Source: Pectobacterium wasabiae CFBP 3304 (GTDB lineage Bacteria > Pseudomonadota > Gammaproteobacteria > Enterobacterales > Enterobacteriaceae). Taken from it: DNA of 64,000 nt. A program made the position numbers and the translations under genes. The notes beneath the pieces are model-generated. The model saw nothing but the letters and a program-made list of their open reading frames with translations, was not told the origin of the DNA and searched no databases. The stretch spans positions 992,001 to 1,056,000 of the forward strand of contig NZ_CP015750.1 in NCBI RefSeq assembly GCF_001742185.1, in the 5' to 3' direction. Shown here one piece after another: positions 62,807-64,000 of the stretch. The stretch's first letter is position 1; every line of letters starts with the position of its first letter.

Positions 62807-63370
62807 TTAGATTTTGCCAACCAGGTCCAGAGACGGTGCCAGCGTGGCCTCGCCCTCTTTCCACTTGGCTGGGCACACTTCACCGGGGTGAGAAGCAACG
62901 TATTGAGCGGCTTTCACTTTGCGCAGCAGGTCGGAGGCATCACGACCAATACCTTCAGCCGTGATTTCTACCGCCTGAATGATGCCCTGTGGGTCAACGA
63001 TGAACGTACCACGGTCGGCCAGACCTTCAGCTTCACGCATATTTTCAAAATTACGCGTTAGTTGGCCTGTTGGGTCACCGATCATGGTGTATTTGATTTT
63101 GCCAATGGTTTCAGAACTGCTGTGCCATGCTTTGTGCGTGAAATGGGTGTCGGTGGAAACAGAGTAGATTTCCACACCACGCTGTTGGAATTCGTCGTAG
63201 TAGTCAGCGACATCACCCAGTTCGGTCGGGCAGACAAACGTAAAGTCAGCCGGATAGAAGAAGAATACGCTCCATTTTCCTTCGATATTATTCTCTGTCA
63301 CTTCAATGAATTGGCCGTCTTTGAAAGCCATGTTTTTGAATGGTTTAACTTGGGTATTAATTACTGACAT
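62807..63370 (-). CDS. ahpC: alkyl hydroperoxide reductase subunit C
   Basis: Typical 2-Cys peroxiredoxin reducing hydrogen peroxide and organic peroxides. 187 aa, as in E. coli. Peroxidatic Cys47 in [12 protein letters not shown], resolving Cys in GEVCPAKW, and GGLG/YF-type motifs ([12 protein letters not shown]). The start at 63370 is used; a GTG one codon upstream is in frame. AGGATAACGTG precedes it. Confidence 0.98.
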   Translation of the reverse strand: MSVINTQVKPFKNMAFKDGQFIEVTENNIEGKWSVFFFYPADFTFVCPTELGDVADYYDEFQQRGVEIYSVSTDTHFTHKAWHSSSETIGKIKYTMIGDPTGQLTRNFENMREAEGLADRGTFIVDPQGIIQAVEITAEGIGRDASDLLRKVKAAQYVASHPGEVCPAKWKEGEATLAPSLDLVGKI

Positions 63371-63480
63371 CACGTTATCCTCATGTGTTTTCGCATGCGG
63401 CTAAAGTACAGAAACGTGATCGTTATCACCAATCCGTTGTCTTTATTGAATCAATAAGTAATACCTAACCTAATGCTGAG

Positions 63481-64000
63481 TCAGGGATACCTGACCTCCA
63501 TATTCTCATTACCGATCCTGACGGTCTTGAAGCGTGGCGTAACCGCTTCAACGTTGCCCGCTTTAATCAGTGCAATCAGTTGTCCCTTCTCAAACGTGCC
63601 AAATAGACTGGCCGCAATCTGCCACTGCCCCTTTTCATCACGGGCGAGAATTTTCCCACCGCCTCCCCAGCCTGCTTGGGAGAAAACGAGCACTTCATTA
63701 TGGCCATCACCGGTCAAATCAATAGCAAAGAGCAGGCAAGCAACTTCTCGGCAGCGATTACCAAAATTATCGCCCTGCAGCATGTCTTCGACCCCTTCTT
63801 CCAACGGCCCCACCCATTCGAACTGAACAGGGAGAACTTCTAAGGGCTGCCCCTGCAACCGATCGCGCAGCGCCTGACGCCCCGCCGCATCAAGAATTCG
63901 GTCTTGCTTCAATTCTTCAGTCAGCCAGGCAAGCTGTTGCTTGCCTGCGGTGCCTAACTCGTCGCTCAGCAGCCACACAGAAAACTTATCGATCGGCGTT
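63481..64000 (-). CDS. unrecognised protein, 5' part beyond the window
   Basis: The open frame enters from the window edge and runs about 173 codons to its stop; earlier codons lie outside. It is acidic and soluble in this part. AIDLTGDGHNEVLVFSQAGW resembles a calcium-binding FG-GAP/VCBS-type loop (D-x-T-G-D-G). WLLSDELGTAGKQQLAWLTE and GPLEEGVEDMLQGDNFGNRC are strongly patterned but not recognised. It could be the C-terminal domain of a larger membrane protein (a DUF4153-type protein was considered), but that is a guess. A GTG at 63978 is in frame but not the likely start. Confidence 0.75.
   Translation of the reverse strand, partial: TPIDKFSVWLLSDELGTAGKQQLAWLTEELKQDRILDAAGRQALRDRLQGQPLEVLPVQFEWVGPLEEGVEDMLQGDNFGNRCREVACLLFAIDLTGDGHNEVLVFSQAGWGGGGKILARDEKGQWQIAASLFGTFEKGQLIALIKAGNVEAVTPRFKTVRIGNENMEVRYP

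Overview
The window looks like chromosome of a soft-rot enterobacterium, most likely Pectobacterium or a close relative. This is judged from protein-level similarity to Escherichia coli genes recalled from memory; no search was run. Gene order follows several conserved enterobacterial blocks: slt/ettA divergent; serA-rpiA / argP / yggE-argO / mscS-fbaA-pgk-epd / tktA / loiP / speA / metK-sprT-endA-rsmE-gshB-yqgE-ruvX; fbp / mpl / purA; yjeT-hflC-hflK-hflX-hfq-miaA-mutL-amiB-tsaE-nnr divergent from queG; and ahpC-ahpF. An ERIC element lies near each end of the window, between slt and ettA and between hfq and miaA.

Region by region. 1-7176: slt (cut by the window edge), ettA, a methyl-accepting chemotaxis protein with a FliA-type promoter, and a zinc-free alcohol dehydrogenase-like oxidoreductase. 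7230-13324: serA, rpiA, argP, a small AT-rich two-gene cassette of unknown function, yggE and argO. 13446-26322: an accessory catabolic island between argO and mscS. It holds the IclR-type regulator plaR (yiaJ), a sugar ABC transporter with an SMP-30 lactonase, and a second operon dlgD(yiaK)-yiaL-MFS-lyxK-ulaD-ulaE-ulaF that converts 2,3-diketo-L-gulonate to D-xylulose 5-phosphate. 26541-33295: mscS and the glycolytic/pentose genes fbaA, pgk, epd, tktA. 33705-43894: loiP, an orphan LuxR-type regulator, speA (no speB beside it), metK, sprT, endA, rsmE, gshB, yqgE, ruvX. 44016-60617: fbp, mpl, purA and the hfl/hfq/miaA/mutL/amiB superoperon, then queG. 61115-64000: ahpF, ahpC and the 3' part of an unrecognised gene.

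The most interesting part is the island. Both of its transcription units start with the same layout: a -10 hexamer, 3 bases, then a near-identical composite operator of about 33 bases. This suggests that uptake and lactone opening (unit 1) and diketogulonate catabolism (unit 2) are switched together by PlaR. A lactonase beside a 2,3-diketogulonate reductase suggests, by inference, a route for oxidised ascorbate (dehydroascorbate), which is abundant in wounded plant tissue.

Four conserved genes (ettA, argO, mpl, hflX) each carry a one-base contraction of a G/C homopolymer that breaks an otherwise intact reading frame. The shared pattern points to sequencing undercalls more than to real gene loss. 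No tRNA, rRNA, CRISPR array, prophage or insertion sequence was seen.
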